Shown: in pieces, positions 1 to 8,619 of the stretch | Layout: each line of letters begins with the position of its first letter | Numbering within the stretch: position 1 is the stretch's first letter | Assembly: GCF_019977295.1 (NCBI RefSeq) | Contig: NZ_AP024651.1 | Span: forward strand, 124,001 to 188,000 | Reading direction: 5' to 3' | Source: Arthrobacter sp. StoSoilB20 | Lineage (GTDB): Bacteria; Actinomycetota; Actinomycetes; Actinomycetales; Micrococcaceae | Length of the DNA: 64,000 nucleotides | Notes under the pieces: model-generated | Told to the model about the DNA's origin: nothing | The model's database searches: none | Seen by the model: the letters and a program-made list of their open reading frames with translations, nothing else | Position numbers and translations under genes: made by a program

Positions 1-1
1 G

Positions 2-649
2 GAAGTTTCCACAGGCTTCTATGCAGGCCTTCAGCGCAGCTTCCTAATCAGCGAAAACCCTGACCAACTCTTCAACATTGGTGCCCGGTTGACTCCCTAC
101 GGCCTTGCGGCCTTCACCGGTTTGCCGCCGTCCGATTTTCAGAACCGGGTGGTGAATGCCGAAAGCCTCCTTCCGGGATTTTCTGAGCTCCGCCCGCACC
201 TCGTCGCGGCAGAACCTGAGCAGGCGTTCACGGCCTTGGCAACGTTCCTGAAAAAGCAGCTCAGACAGGGTTACCAAGCGGATTCCCGGACTGCGCAAGC
301 AGTAGAGATCCTTGCGCAGGAAGATGTGGAAATCAGTGTGCTGGCCGCTGGTCTGGGAATAAGCACGTCCACGCTGGAACGGATCATGATGCGGGACTGT
401 GGAATCACCGCCAAGGCGTACTCGGACGTGTGCCGGTTCAATAGGTTGGTGAACCAGGCGGCATCGCTACCCGCAGGTTCGGTGCCGGGCGTGGAGCTCC
501 TGCATTTGGCTGACTACTACGACCAGCCGCACCTTATCCGGGCCTTCAGGCGTTTCAGCGGATTCACACCCACGGAGTATCTACAGGTGGTGCAGAGCTA
601 CGGCGCGGCATACGCCACCTTTGTCCCGATGGAGGACGTCATCGGATAG
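2..649 (+). CDS. AraC-family transcriptional regulator, 5' end cut by window edge
   Basis: The frame is open from base 2 and ends at TAG 647-649, so about 215 C-terminal residues are visible and the true start lies outside the window. A TTG at base 89 could serve as a start, but the codons before it read as part of the same domain (GARLTPYGLAAFTG spans that point). The N-terminal part resembles the sensor domain of DUF6597-type AraC regulators. The C-terminal third has two helix-turn-helix units, the first around ISVLAAGLGISTSTLERIM and the second ending in FRRFSGFTPTEY, the AraC signature. It is probably a cytoplasmic DNA-binding regulator. Ligand and targets are unknown, and the DUF1761 gene downstream is not obviously linked. 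Confidence 0.8.
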   Translation, partial: EVSTGFYAGLQRSFLISENPDQLFNIGARLTPYGLAAFTGLPPSDFQNRVVNAESLLPGFSELRPHLVAAEPEQAFTALATFLKKQLRQGYQADSRTAQAVEILAQEDVEISVLAAGLGISTSTLERIMMRDCGITAKAYSDVCRFNRLVNQAASLPAGSVPGVELLHLADYYDQPHLIRAFRRFSGFTPTEYLQVVQSYGAAYATFVPMEDVIG

Positions 650-724
650 CCTGCGGGTTTTTTACAAGACCGCCGCTGTGATCAGGCGTACCCTCCAGTC
701 AGGAAGACGTTGGAGAGGAAAGCG

Positions 725-1120
725 ATGGACGTTCAGATCAACTGGCTCGCGGTGCTGCTCGCCGCTGTGGCGACATTCGTGGTCGGCGGGCTCTGGTACT
801 CCCTGCTGTTCGCCAAGCCGTGGCAAAAAGCAGCAGGGGTGAGCGATGAGCAGTTGAAGTCAGGAACGGCCCGCGTCTTTGCGGGATCTTTCCTCCTTGC
901 CGTGGTGATGGCCGTTTTCCTGGCAGCCTTCATTGGCCGTGGCGGTTTGGCGTTCGGGACTTTCGCCGGTCTGGCCGCGGGTCTGGGCTGGGTGGCGACG
1001 GCGCTGGGCATGAATTACCTGTTCGAAAGACGAAGCCTGACGCTTTTCGCCATCAACGGCAGCTACAACGTGGTGACTTTCACGGCAATGGGCGCCATTG
1101 TCGGTGCAATGCAGGGCTAG
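725..1120 (+). CDS. DUF1761-type small membrane protein
   Basis: A 131-residue protein with four hydrophobic segments (roughly residues 5-25, 50-70, 75-95 and 108-128). The N-terminal WLAVLLAAVATFVVGGLWYS followed by LLFAKPW is typical of DUF1761 proteins, small four-helix membrane proteins of unknown function. I chose the ATG at 725 because GGAGAGGAA lies just upstream with good spacing; an in-frame start at 710 would precede that ribosome site. The gene stands alone between the cut AraC regulator and the convergent GAF-ANTAR gene. No substrate or partner is visible. Confidence 0.75.
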   Translation: MDVQINWLAVLLAAVATFVVGGLWYSLLFAKPWQKAAGVSDEQLKSGTARVFAGSFLLAVVMAVFLAAFIGRGGLAFGTFAGLAAGLGWVATALGMNYLFERRSLTLFAINGSYNVVTFTAMGAIVGAMQG

Positions 1121-1137
1121 TGCCGGTCACGGCGCCA

Positions 1138-1878
1138 TCACTTAAACACGGTCTGGATTTGCCCTCCGCCGGCCGACTCAACAATGGCCTGGGCAACCAC
1201 CCGCAGCTTGACGTTCCGGTTGCTTGAGGCTTTTTTGATGAGTTCGATTGCCTCCTCCTGGGTGCAGCGGTTTTGGGCGATGATGATGCCGGTGGCAATG
1301 TCGATCACGGTCCGCGATTCCATGGCCGCCCGCAGGTTGGCGGCAGTTTGGCTGTGCTGTGCGATCAGGACCGCCAGGCGCATGCCCTTGGATGCCTGTT
1401 CCACGTAGTCGTTGGCGCGTTGCACAGCGGCCTGGTCAAAGGCGTTGGGGTGCTCGGAATAGAGGTTTAGTCCAGCCCTGGCGGCCTCGTCGCTGAGGGG
1501 GAACGGTACGGCCAGCACGGACCGGATGCCGTTCTCGGTGACCAGCTTGTTGTACTCCGGCCAGGTGTTGTCCTTCTCGAAGTCAGGGATGTGAACCTGG
1601 GTAATTTCACGGCAGGCGCGCAGGCAGGGCCCGTCGTTGAAGTTGTACTGCAATTCATCGAGCATTCGGGCGCGCTCGCCGCTGCTGGCCACGGTGCCTG
1701 CGGAGCGATGCCGCATCAAGGTGATGCCGCAGTAAACCTCGTTGCCAGGGGAGCTGAACATGGCCGCTGAGTGCCTTGCCAGTTCCTCCAGGAACGCTTC
1801 CACATCAGGCGTGTCGAGCAGCAGGTCCTGGATATCGGCCACGACCGTAGAAGGCTCTGCAAGCTGGGGGTCTTCCAT
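1138..1878 (-). CDS. GAF and ANTAR domain-containing protein
   Basis: A 246-residue cytoplasmic signalling protein. Residues about 20-165 form a GAF sensor domain. The last 60 residues are an ANTAR RNA-binding domain (MESRTVIDIATGIIIAQ, then the EEAIELIKKASSNRNVKLR helices). ANTAR proteins bind paired hairpins in nascent RNA and antagonise termination. I chose the ATG at 1878, with GGAG about 8 bases upstream. The frame stays open to 2082, but that extension would overlap the divergent sigma-factor start at 2018. Pairing with a SigB-type sigma factor suggests a stress or redox signalling unit, which is inference. The GAF ligand cannot be read from sequence. Confidence 0.85.
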   Translation of the reverse strand: MEDPQLAEPSTVVADIQDLLLDTPDVEAFLEELARHSAAMFSSPGNEVYCGITLMRHRSAGTVASSGERARMLDELQYNFNDGPCLRACREITQVHIPDFEKDNTWPEYNKLVTENGIRSVLAVPFPLSDEAARAGLNLYSEHPNAFDQAAVQRANDYVEQASKGMRLAVLIAQHSQTAANLRAAMESRTVIDIATGIIIAQNRCTQEEAIELIKKASSNRNVKLRVVAQAIVESAGGGQIQTVFK

Positions 1879-2017
1879 GAGGAACTCCGATCCCTGATTC
1901 CGGCTACCTTTCGAGACTAACCCCGGGAACCCGTTGAAAGCTAATAGTAAGTGTGCTTCTCTTTTTAAGGAGTCTTGCCGTGGGCTCACTTTCAGCCGGT
2001 CAGAGGATTGAAGCCCC

Positions 2018-2794
2018 ATGGGACAGACCCAACAACTTGACCTCCGCAAGAGGACGTCTGCAGCTAAACCTGAAGGCAGCATTCGCCAGAGCTTTCAGGA
2101 CAGCCTGGTCCTGGACCACCTCAATCTGGCCAAGTCCATCGCCGCCAGGTACTCGGCCCACACGCACGACCTCGACGACGTCAGGCAGGTTGCGTACATG
2201 GGCCTCATCAAGGCATCGCGGGGTTATGACCAATCCAAGGGCGTCAGTTTCCCGGCCTACGCCGCACCTACCATCGCCGGCGAGGTCAAACGCTATCTCC
2301 GGGACCACTGCTGGGTTGTCCGCCCGCCCCGGACCATCCAGGACGTCCGGCGCCAAGTCCTGGCACGGACAGAGCAACTGACCCAAACCCTGCAACGGAC
2401 GCCGTCCCCCGAGGAAGTGGCCGAAGACCTCCACCTGGAGCCCTGCCAAGTGCGTGAAGCCTTGATGGCCGGTACCAGCAAACGACCCGATTCCCTGGAC
2501 GCCCCGGCATCCGATGGCCGGGACGGGCTGCAGGGCACTCTCTCGGCTTTCGGCTGCCCCACTGAGCGGCTCGAGGACGTGCTGGCCCTCCGCAACGCCA
2601 TCCGGGACCTGAGCCCGGAAGACCGCCACCTGCTGTACAGGCGCTACTACCGCGAGGAAACCCAGTCCACCATCGCGGAGGCCCTGGGGATGTCGCAGAT
2701 GCAGGTATCGCGGAAGTTGTCCAAGATCCTGGTGTCACTCCAGACCCAGTTGCTGGACGAAGAGGCCAACCTGAAGGACGCCACAGCGCGCTGA
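2018..2794 (+). CDS. SigB/SigF-type alternative sigma factor
   Basis: A 258-residue group 3 sigma-70 protein. Region 2 is visible at about residues 30-90 (LDDVRQVAYMGLIKA, then a stretch ending YLRDHCW, which recognises the -10 element). Region 3 lies at about 100-160. Region 4 ends in the helix-turn-helix TQSTIAEALGMSQMQVSRKL. This layout matches the general-stress factors SigB and SigF. No anti-sigma factor or anti-anti-sigma gene is next to it, so control must act elsewhere or through the divergent GAF-ANTAR protein (inference). The start has AGAGGA upstream. It ends 22 bases before the convergent GT9 gene, leaving little room for a terminator. Confidence 0.85.
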   Translation: MGQTQQLDLRKRTSAAKPEGSIRQSFQDSLVLDHLNLAKSIAARYSAHTHDLDDVRQVAYMGLIKASRGYDQSKGVSFPAYAAPTIAGEVKRYLRDHCWVVRPPRTIQDVRRQVLARTEQLTQTLQRTPSPEEVAEDLHLEPCQVREALMAGTSKRPDSLDAPASDGRDGLQGTLSAFGCPTERLEDVLALRNAIRDLSPEDRHLLYRRYYREETQSTIAEALGMSQMQVSRKLSKILVSLQTQLLDEEANLKDATAR

Positions 2795-2816
2795 GGAGGC
2801 AGCAGCAAAGGGCCGG

Positions 2817-3779
2817 CTAGCAACCGAGCCGCTCCACTGCCTCCAACACGTCGCCCACACCCACTGCCAGCAGCGCCGGATCAGGATCGGCGGAGAACAC
2901 ATCGCCGCGTCGGAGTTCGACGGCGGTCAGCACCACGTGCGGTCCGGGCGGCGGTCCCCACTCTTCGGCCGGGGCGGGGCCAAACAGCACCACCGAGGGC
3001 CGCTCATAGGCGGATGCCAAGTGCGCTGCGCCGGTGTCGGCCGAGACCACCAACCGGGCTTGGGCAATGGTCGCCGCGAATTCGGCGAGGCCTTGCCGCC
3101 CCGCCAGCAGGCCGCCGTCGAGGTTTGCTCCTTTGAGTTTCGCCAAAGCAGCAGTCTCCTCTGCCCGGGCACGCTCGGAGTTGCCGCCTGTCAGGACTAC
3201 CTCATGCCCCGCGGCAGCAAGCTGGACGGCGACGTCCGCGAACCGCTCCACCGGCCACAAACGGCTGCCATAAGCGGCGCCGACATGGATCACCGTGGCG
3301 CCGGGGCGCGGTGACGGAACGGCCGGGCGGTTCAGCCGGTAGTCCAGCGGATCGGCGTCGATGCCGTGCCAGTTCAGCAGCCGCGTCCAGCGCTCGCGTT
3401 CAGGGATGCCGGTGATCCATTCAGGGCCGTCGGTGTCGGCGGAGGCATGCGCCACCACCCTGTTGGCCTGCAATTCCTCGATCCGGAGCCGGCTCTCGGC
3501 ACCGTTTCCATGAAGATTGACCGCGATGTCCACAGCACCCCGTGGGACTGTCAACGGGTCATCAAGCCCGGGGGTCGGCAGGTGGCCGATACCCCCCACC
3601 AGCTCCAAAGCCTCGCCGATCCAGGCCGGCGCCGCATACACGATCCTGTGTTCAGGAAAGGCCCGGCGCAAGCCTCGCAGCGCCGGAACTGCGACCAGGA
3701 GGTCGCCGAGCTTGAGCGCGCGCAGGGCAAGCAACAGGGGCTGATTGTTGTTCTCGAGATTGTCCAAAGCTGTGGTCAT
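2817..3779 (-). CDS. Glycosyltransferase family 9 (heptosyltransferase-like), copy 1
   Basis: A 320-residue GT-B enzyme of family GT9 (ADP-heptose:LPS heptosyltransferase family). The N-terminal domain opens with LLLALRALKLGDLLVAVPAL, the acceptor-side signature. The C-terminal domain carries VIHVGAAYGSRLWPVERFA and the SADTGAAHLASAYERPSVVLFGP nucleotide-sugar signature (split here by length only). It is probably a cytoplasmic enzyme that moves heptose from NDP-heptose to a glycan or lipid acceptor. It lies divergent to gmhB and belongs to the heptose locus. The ribosome site GGGAGG, 5 bases before the ATG, is buried in a perfect inverted repeat, annotated separately, so translation may be controlled. 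Confidence 0.85.
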   Translation of the reverse strand: MTTALDNLENNNQPLLLALRALKLGDLLVAVPALRGLRRAFPEHRIVYAAPAWIGEALELVGGIGHLPTPGLDDPLTVPRGAVDIAVNLHGNGAESRLRIEELQANRVVAHASADTDGPEWITGIPERERWTRLLNWHGIDADPLDYRLNRPAVPSPRPGATVIHVGAAYGSRLWPVERFADVAVQLAAAGHEVVLTGGNSERARAEETAALAKLKGANLDGGLLAGRQGLAEFAATIAQARLVVSADTGAAHLASAYERPSVVLFGPAPAEEWGPPPGPHVVLTAVELRRGDVFSADPDPALLAVGVGDVLEAVERLGC

Positions 3780-3784
3780 AGTGG

Positions 3785-3810
3785 CCTCCCGCTAGGAGTC
3801 TAGCGGGAGG
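3785..3810 (-). promoter_or_regulatory. Hairpin covering the GT9 ribosome-binding site
   Basis: Perfect 11-base inverted repeat CCTCCCGCTAG / CTAGCGGGAGG with a 4-base loop. In the minus-strand mRNA the 3' arm contains GGGAGG, the only Shine-Dalgarno of the GT9 gene, ending 5 bases before its ATG. The stem would therefore mask the ribosome site. It could alternatively be a DNA operator in the divergent GT9/gmhB promoter region. Confidence 0.6.
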
Positions 3811-3883
3811 AAACTTCTCACCGCCGCGCTGTTTAGCGTCCGGAGAACTGGGGAACGTTGCGGGTATGGGAGGAACCGTAACG

Positions 3884-4420
3884 TTGAAGGCGGTCCTGTT
3901 TGACCGCGATGGAACACTGGTTGTTGACGTGCCCTATAACGGTGATCCGCAGCTGGTGCGGCCCATGGACGGGGCTCTCGAAGCATTGCAGAAAGTCCGC
4001 CGGGCAGGGCTGGCCACAGGAGTGGTGACCAACCAGTCGGGCGTGGCGCGTGGGCTGTTGACGTTGGAGCAGATGCACTCCGTCAACCAGCGTGTGGACG
4101 AGCTGCTGGGTCCGTTCGACGTGTGGGTAGTATGCCCGCATGGACCCGGGGACGGCTGCAACTGCCGTAAGCCTGCGCCCGGAATGATCCTGGGAGCGTG
4201 CAGCACTTTGGGGTTCATGCCGCACGAGGTTGCCGTTGTGGGTGACATCGGGGCCGACATGGAAGCGGCCGCTGCGGCAGGAGCACGTTCTGTGCTGGTG
4301 CCCACCGCAGCGACCCGGCAGGAGGAGGTAGAGGCCGCCGCCATTGTTGCCGAGGACCTGGGCCAGGCCGTTGAGCTCCTGCTCTCCGGGGTCCTGAAAG
4401 AACAGGGAGCCCCTGTATGA
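3884..4420 (+). CDS. gmhB: D-glycero-D-manno-heptose 1,7-bisphosphate 7-phosphatase (HAD-IIIA)
   Basis: A HAD-superfamily phosphatase of 178 residues that removes the 7-phosphate from heptose 1,7-bisphosphate. Visible motifs: nucleophile FDRDGT (residues 6-11), motif II VVTNQSG, the GmhB zinc loop CPHGPGDGCNCRKP, and the GDIGADMEAA acidic motif. I chose TTG at 3884 because GGGAGGAA at 3868-3875 sits 8 bases upstream and the protein then begins LKAVLFDRDGT, the usual family start. An ATG at 3866 would place that ribosome site inside the gene. It is the first gene of a run of overlapping genes leading to gmhA and hldE. Length and the zinc loop fit GmhB better than the histidinol-phosphatase branch. 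Confidence 0.85.
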   Translation: MKAVLFDRDGTLVVDVPYNGDPQLVRPMDGALEALQKVRRAGLATGVVTNQSGVARGLLTLEQMHSVNQRVDELLGPFDVWVVCPHGPGDGCNCRKPAPGMILGACSTLGFMPHEVAVVGDIGADMEAAAAAGARSVLVPTAATRQEEVEAAAIVAEDLGQAVELLLSGVLKEQGAPV

Positions 4421-5505
4421 GCCGCGTCCTGGTAGCCCGCCTGGACAGCATGGGCGATGTCCTCCTCTCGGGACCGGCCCTTCGCGCCGTGGCCAACGGA
4501 AGCCGCCCCGATGGCAGCAGGCCCAACGACGTGGTCCTGCTCTGCGGTCCGGAAGGATCCAGCGCGGCGGAAATGCTCCCCGGAGTGACCCAAGTCCATA
4601 CGTGGGCCTGCCCGTGGATTGTGAACCCGGCACCACCTGTCTCGGAAGAGATGACCCGTGGCCTGATCGATTTTGTCCGCAGCTCCCGGATACAGGAAGC
4701 AGTCATCCTGACGTCCTTCCATCAGTCGCCCCTTCCGTTGGCCATGTTGTTGCGGTTGGCGGGCGTCAAGAAGATCACGGGTGCGTCAACGGACTATGCC
4801 GGCTCGCTCCTGGACGTCCGGCTGAAGCCCGGGGAGGACTTTCCCGAAGACCAGCCCGAAGCAGTCCGTGCACTCACCATTGCTGAGGCCGGCGGCTATG
4901 TGCTTCCCAATGGCGACGACGGAAAGCTGCGGATCACCTCCGGCCCGGACCCTGAAGGGGTGGCCGGGGAACTGGCTGATGAAGGACCGTACATAGTGGT
5001 CCACCCCGGATCCGCCGCTCCCGCCAGGGCCTGGCCGGCACTTCACCATGCAGCAACCGTGGAACTCCTTGAAGCGTACGGACACCGGGTAGTGGTCACG
5101 GGCGGACCGGGCGAAACCTCACTCACGGCAACGGTGGCCGGCCCCTCCGCCAGGAACCTAGGCGGCGGAACCAACCTGCGGACGCTCGCAGCGGTACTGG
5201 CCGGAGCCGCCGTCGTGGTCACCGGCAACACCGGACCCGCCCACCTGGCCGCAGCAGTCGGAACACCTGTGGTGTGCCTGTTCTCCCCGGTTGTTCCGGC
5301 TATCCGATGGGCGCCCTACGGCGTTCCGCTGGAACTGCTGGGAGACCAGGAAGCCGCCTGCAAGAACTCCCGGGCCCGTGTTTGCCCGGTTCCCGGGCAT
5401 CCGTGCCTGAGCTCGGTAACCCCGGAGCAGGTTGTCGAAGCTGTTGAAAGGCTCCTGGGAGGCGTGTCCTCCCTGTCCACCCGACGAAAGGTTTGGAAAC
5501 CATGA
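4417..5505 (+). CDS. Glycosyltransferase family 9, copy 2
   Basis: A 362-residue GT9 enzyme beginning VLVARLDSMGDVLLSGPALR, the family's N-terminal signature. The C-terminal domain has IVVHPGSAAPARAWP and VVVTGNTGPAHLAAAVGTPVV. Its start overlaps the gmhB stop by 4 bases (ATGA), so the two are translationally coupled. Such enzymes use ADP-heptose in Gram-negatives; here the acceptor is unknown because no LPS is expected. The C-terminal region includes CKNSRARVCPVPGHPC, a cysteine pattern common in GT9 proteins. The gene probably acts in sequence with the two glycosyltransferases that follow. Confidence 0.85.
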   Translation: MSRVLVARLDSMGDVLLSGPALRAVANGSRPDGSRPNDVVLLCGPEGSSAAEMLPGVTQVHTWACPWIVNPAPPVSEEMTRGLIDFVRSSRIQEAVILTSFHQSPLPLAMLLRLAGVKKITGASTDYAGSLLDVRLKPGEDFPEDQPEAVRALTIAEAGGYVLPNGDDGKLRITSGPDPEGVAGELADEGPYIVVHPGSAAPARAWPALHHAATVELLEAYGHRVVVTGGPGETSLTATVAGPSARNLGGGTNLRTLAAVLAGAAVVVTGNTGPAHLAAAVGTPVVCLFSPVVPAIRWAPYGVPLELLGDQEAACKNSRARVCPVPGHPCLSSVTPEQVVEAVERLLGGVSSLSTRRKVWKP

Positions 5506-6587
5506 GGATCCTGGTGTGGCACGTCCACGGCGGATGGATGGAAGCGTTCGTCCGTGGCCGGCACGAATACCTGCTGCCGGCATCGTCCGAAGGCGGCGCA
5601 TGGGGTTTGGGGCGCGGTGGCCGGGACTGGCCTGCCGCCGCGATTGAAGTTGACCTGGAAACGTTGGACCCTGCGAGCGTTGACGCTGTTGTGCTTCAGC
5701 GCCCTGAAGAAATCGCCGCGGTAGCCCGGTCGCTGGGCCGCCGGCCGGGCGTTGACCTCCCCGCCGTGTACCTGGAACACAACACTCCCAAGGGTGACGT
5801 CCCCTTTACCTTGCACCCCCTGGCGGACCAGGGCACCATCCCCGTGGTCCACGTAACCCACTTCAACCAGCTCTTCTGGGACACCGGCACTGCAACCTCC
5901 ACGGTGATCGAGCACGGCATCCCCGATCCCGGGCACCTTTACACCGGTGAACAGGAAGAAATGGGAGTGGTTGTCAATGAACCCGTCCGCCGCGGCCGGG
6001 TCACCGGAACCGACCTCCTGCCCGGATTCGCCGGAATTGGGCCGCTGCGGGTGTTCGGCATGGGCACCGAAGCATTGCCCGCGGCGCTGAACCTGAAGGG
6101 CTACGGACTCAGTGAGGAGAGGCTGCATATTGCCGGTGACGTGCAGGCGCCCAAACTGCACCAGGAACTGGCCCGCTGCCGCCTGTACCTGCACCCGCTC
6201 CGTTGGACCTCACTGGGGTTGGCCTTGCTGGAAGCCATGCACCTTGGCATGCCGGTCCTGGCCCTGGCCACCACCGAGGCGGGCCGAGCCGTCCCGCATG
6301 GTGCAGGCCTGGTCTCCAACGACGTCGACGATCTCCAAAAGTTCGCCCGTCGGCTGCTGGACGATCCGGACGACGCCTATGCCATGGGCATGATCGCCCG
6401 TGAGGCAGCGCTGCAGCGCTATGGCCTGAACAAATTCCTTCGGGCCTGGGACGAACTCCTGGCCGAACTCCCCAAGGGCACGCGCCCGGGAAGCCTTCCG
6501 CAATCCGGAACAGCTTTCGCCGGTCATGAAGCCAACGCCCGCCATGAAGCCAACGCCACCCATGACACAGAGAGGACGCACCCATGA
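5502..6587 (+). CDS. Glycosyltransferase, GT-B fold
   Basis: A 361-residue protein with a GT-B C-terminal domain (around CRLYLHPLRWTSLGLALLEA and MHLGMPVLALATTEAG, the acidic donor-binding region). The N-terminal half, starting MRILVWHVHGGWMEAFVRG, is less conserved and resembles UDP-glycosyltransferases of actinobacterial heptose loci. I chose ATG 5502 over TTG 5493 because GAAAGG at 5486-5491 leaves suitable spacing only for the ATG. It overlaps both neighbours by 4 bases. The C-terminal tail contains a short tandem repeat (GHEANARHEANATHD), apparently a flexible extension outside the fold. Sugar and acceptor are unknown. Confidence 0.75.
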   Translation: MRILVWHVHGGWMEAFVRGRHEYLLPASSEGGAWGLGRGGRDWPAAAIEVDLETLDPASVDAVVLQRPEEIAAVARSLGRRPGVDLPAVYLEHNTPKGDVPFTLHPLADQGTIPVVHVTHFNQLFWDTGTATSTVIEHGIPDPGHLYTGEQEEMGVVVNEPVRRGRVTGTDLLPGFAGIGPLRVFGMGTEALPAALNLKGYGLSEERLHIAGDVQAPKLHQELARCRLYLHPLRWTSLGLALLEAMHLGMPVLALATTEAGRAVPHGAGLVSNDVDDLQKFARRLLDDPDDAYAMGMIAREAALQRYGLNKFLRAWDELLAELPKGTRPGSLPQSGTAFAGHEANARHEANATHDTERTHP

Positions 6588-7852
6588 AAATCTCCATGGT
6601 CTCCGAACACGCCAGTCCGCTGGCTGCCTTGGGAGGCGTTGATGCCGGAGGGCAAAACGTCCATGTGGCGGCGCTTTCATCCGCCTTGGCAGATCGCGGC
6701 CATCAAGTCACTGTGTACACACGGCGTGATGACCCCGAGCTACCAGAGCGGGTGGAGGTGGGGCCGGGCCTCACAGTTGTCCACGTGGATGCCGGTCCCG
6801 CGCGCCGTATCCCCAAGGACGAACTGCTGCCCTACATGGGAGAGCTGGCCGACGGGATCTGCGCCGACTGGGCCGGCGACCTGCCGGACGTGCTCCACGC
6901 GCACTTTTGGATGTCCGGCCTCGCCGCCATCCAGGCATCGCGTCGCGCAGGGGCCGCCGATCCCGTTCCCGTAGTGCAGACGTTCCACGCCCTGGGCTCG
7001 GTAAAGCGCCGGCACCAAGGCGCTGCCGATACCAGCCCGCCGGCCAGGGAGTGGCTGGAACCGTGGGTAGGACGCACCGCCGACTGGGTCATTGCCACCT
7101 GCCCGGACGAGGTCTTCGAACTCAAGGCCCTGGGCATCAGCAGGTCCAAAATCTCCACTGCCCCCTGCGGCGTGGACCTTACGCTGTTCCCCGGAACGTC
7201 CGACGCCGAACCCAAGTCCCGCACGCACCGCATCCTGAGCGTGGGACGCCTCGTGCAACGCAAAGGCGTGGACCTCATCATCCAGGCCCTGCCGCTCCTG
7301 GCAGAGGCGGGCTTCAACGACGTCGAGCTCCTCATCGTCGGAGGTTCCGGCGATGCCCTGAACCTCGAGGAAGATCCTGAAGCGCAGCGCCTGCGGGCCA
7401 TGACAAAGGAACTCGGAGTGGAGGACAAGGTGACCATGCGCGGGCAAGTTCCCCGGGATGCCATGCCGGCCATCTTCCGCAGTGCCGACGCCGTGGTCTG
7501 CACACCCTGGTACGAGCCGTTTGGCATCGTGCCCCTTGAAGCCATGGCGTGCGGCGTTCCGGTGGTGGCAGCTGCCGTGGGCGGCCTGCGGGAAACCGTG
7601 GTGGACCAGAAGACCGGGCTGCACGTCCCTCCTCGTGATCCTGAAGCGCTGGCCGAAGCGCTCGGAAAGCTGCTGGGGGATCCGGATCTGCGTGCGGACA
7701 TGGGCCGCGCCGGTGCACGCCGGGCACGCTCGCGCTACTCCTGGGAACGGATTGCAGCGGATACCGAGAAAGCCTACCGATCCGTCCTGGCCGCGGGATT
7801 GACCCGGCAGGCCGGAGAAGGCTTGGAACCACTGGAAGGAACGGCACTGTGA
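6584..7852 (+). CDS. Glycosyltransferase family 4 (MshA/sucrose-synthase-like)
   Basis: A 422-residue GT4 enzyme. The start MKISMVSEHASPLAALGGVD then AGGQNVHV is the classical GT4 loop that opens onto the donor. HFWMSGLAA follows, then VGRLVQRKGVDLIIQALP, and the retaining-enzyme E-x7-E region PWYEPFGIVPLEAMACGVPV at about 310-330. It resembles MshA and sucrose-phosphate synthase subfamilies, but its place in this locus argues for a role in the heptose-containing glycan. It overlaps the previous gene by 4 bases and the following gmhA by 4 bases (GTGA). Donor specificity cannot be decided from the motifs. Confidence 0.8.
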   Translation: MKISMVSEHASPLAALGGVDAGGQNVHVAALSSALADRGHQVTVYTRRDDPELPERVEVGPGLTVVHVDAGPARRIPKDELLPYMGELADGICADWAGDLPDVLHAHFWMSGLAAIQASRRAGAADPVPVVQTFHALGSVKRRHQGAADTSPPAREWLEPWVGRTADWVIATCPDEVFELKALGISRSKISTAPCGVDLTLFPGTSDAEPKSRTHRILSVGRLVQRKGVDLIIQALPLLAEAGFNDVELLIVGGSGDALNLEEDPEAQRLRAMTKELGVEDKVTMRGQVPRDAMPAIFRSADAVVCTPWYEPFGIVPLEAMACGVPVVAAAVGGLRETVVDQKTGLHVPPRDPEALAEALGKLLGDPDLRADMGRAGARRARSRYSWERIAADTEKAYRSVLAAGLTRQAGEGLEPLEGTAL

Positions 7853-8619
7853 ACACCAAAGGCTCCGTGACCACCAAGACCAGCCGCCCCTCCACCGCTG
7901 ACGGCACCCTATCCACCGGGCACAGCGCAGCTCCCAGCGGGCACGGCGCAGCTCCCACCGGGCGCAGCATCCCGGACACGGTACCGGCACGGTGGACGCC
8001 CGATCTCACTGACTCCAACCACATCGCCGAAGTCACCAAGCACCTGGACAATGTCCTGCCCGCCCTGGACTCCCTGCGCTCGCAGTCCGGCCTTTTGTCC
8101 CAGTGGGGAACTGTCCTGGCCCAGCGGTTGCTGTCCGGCCAACGCCTGCTGGCGGCGGGCAACGGCGGCTCGGCGGCTGAGGCGCAGCACCTGACGGCCG
8201 AGCTCGTGGGCAGGTTCGATGAGGAGCGTGCACCCTTTTCCGCGATCTCCCTCCACGCCGAGTCCTCTGCCGTCACTGCCCTGGCCAACGACTACGGCTA
8301 CGAGGAAGTCTTCGCCCGCCAAGTCCGGGCCCATGGCCGCGCCGGCGATGTCCTCATCCTCCTTTCCACCAGCGGCCGCAGCCCCAACCTGCTCAAAGCC
8401 GTCCGTGCGGCCAAGGAACGCGGCATCGCCACCTGGGCGCTCACCGGCAGCGGCCCCAACCCGCTCGCCGAGGCCTGCGATCAGGCCATCACGGTTGACG
8501 CCATCCCGGCGAACGCCCAGGAAGGCCACCTCATCGCCATCCACGCCGTGTGCCGGGCGTTCGACGCCGAGATCGCCAAGCGGGCCGGCTCGAATTCTTT
8601 GGGAGTGCGGCAGCCATGA
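7849..8619 (+). CDS. gmhA: Sedoheptulose-7-phosphate isomerase, SIS domain
   Basis: A 256-residue SIS-domain protein that should convert sedoheptulose 7-phosphate to D-glycero-D-manno-heptose 7-phosphate, the first step of the pathway. The SIS core holds LLAAGNGGSAAEAQHLTAEL, the GmhA phosphate-binding loop with catalytic glutamate and histidine region, plus SLHAESSAVTALANDYGYE and ILLSTSGRSPNLLKA. The first 60 residues are an extra low-complexity extension with a repeated AAPSGHG / AAPTGRS element, absent from typical GmhA of about 190 residues. Start is GTG 7849 with GGAAGGA upstream. It overlaps hldE by 4 bases. Confidence 0.85.
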   Translation: MNTKGSVTTKTSRPSTADGTLSTGHSAAPSGHGAAPTGRSIPDTVPARWTPDLTDSNHIAEVTKHLDNVLPALDSLRSQSGLLSQWGTVLAQRLLSGQRLLAAGNGGSAAEAQHLTAELVGRFDEERAPFSAISLHAESSAVTALANDYGYEEVFARQVRAHGRAGDVLILLSTSGRSPNLLKAVRAAKERGIATWALTGSGPNPLAEACDQAITVDAIPANAQEGHLIAIHAVCRAFDAEIAKRAGSNSLGVRQP

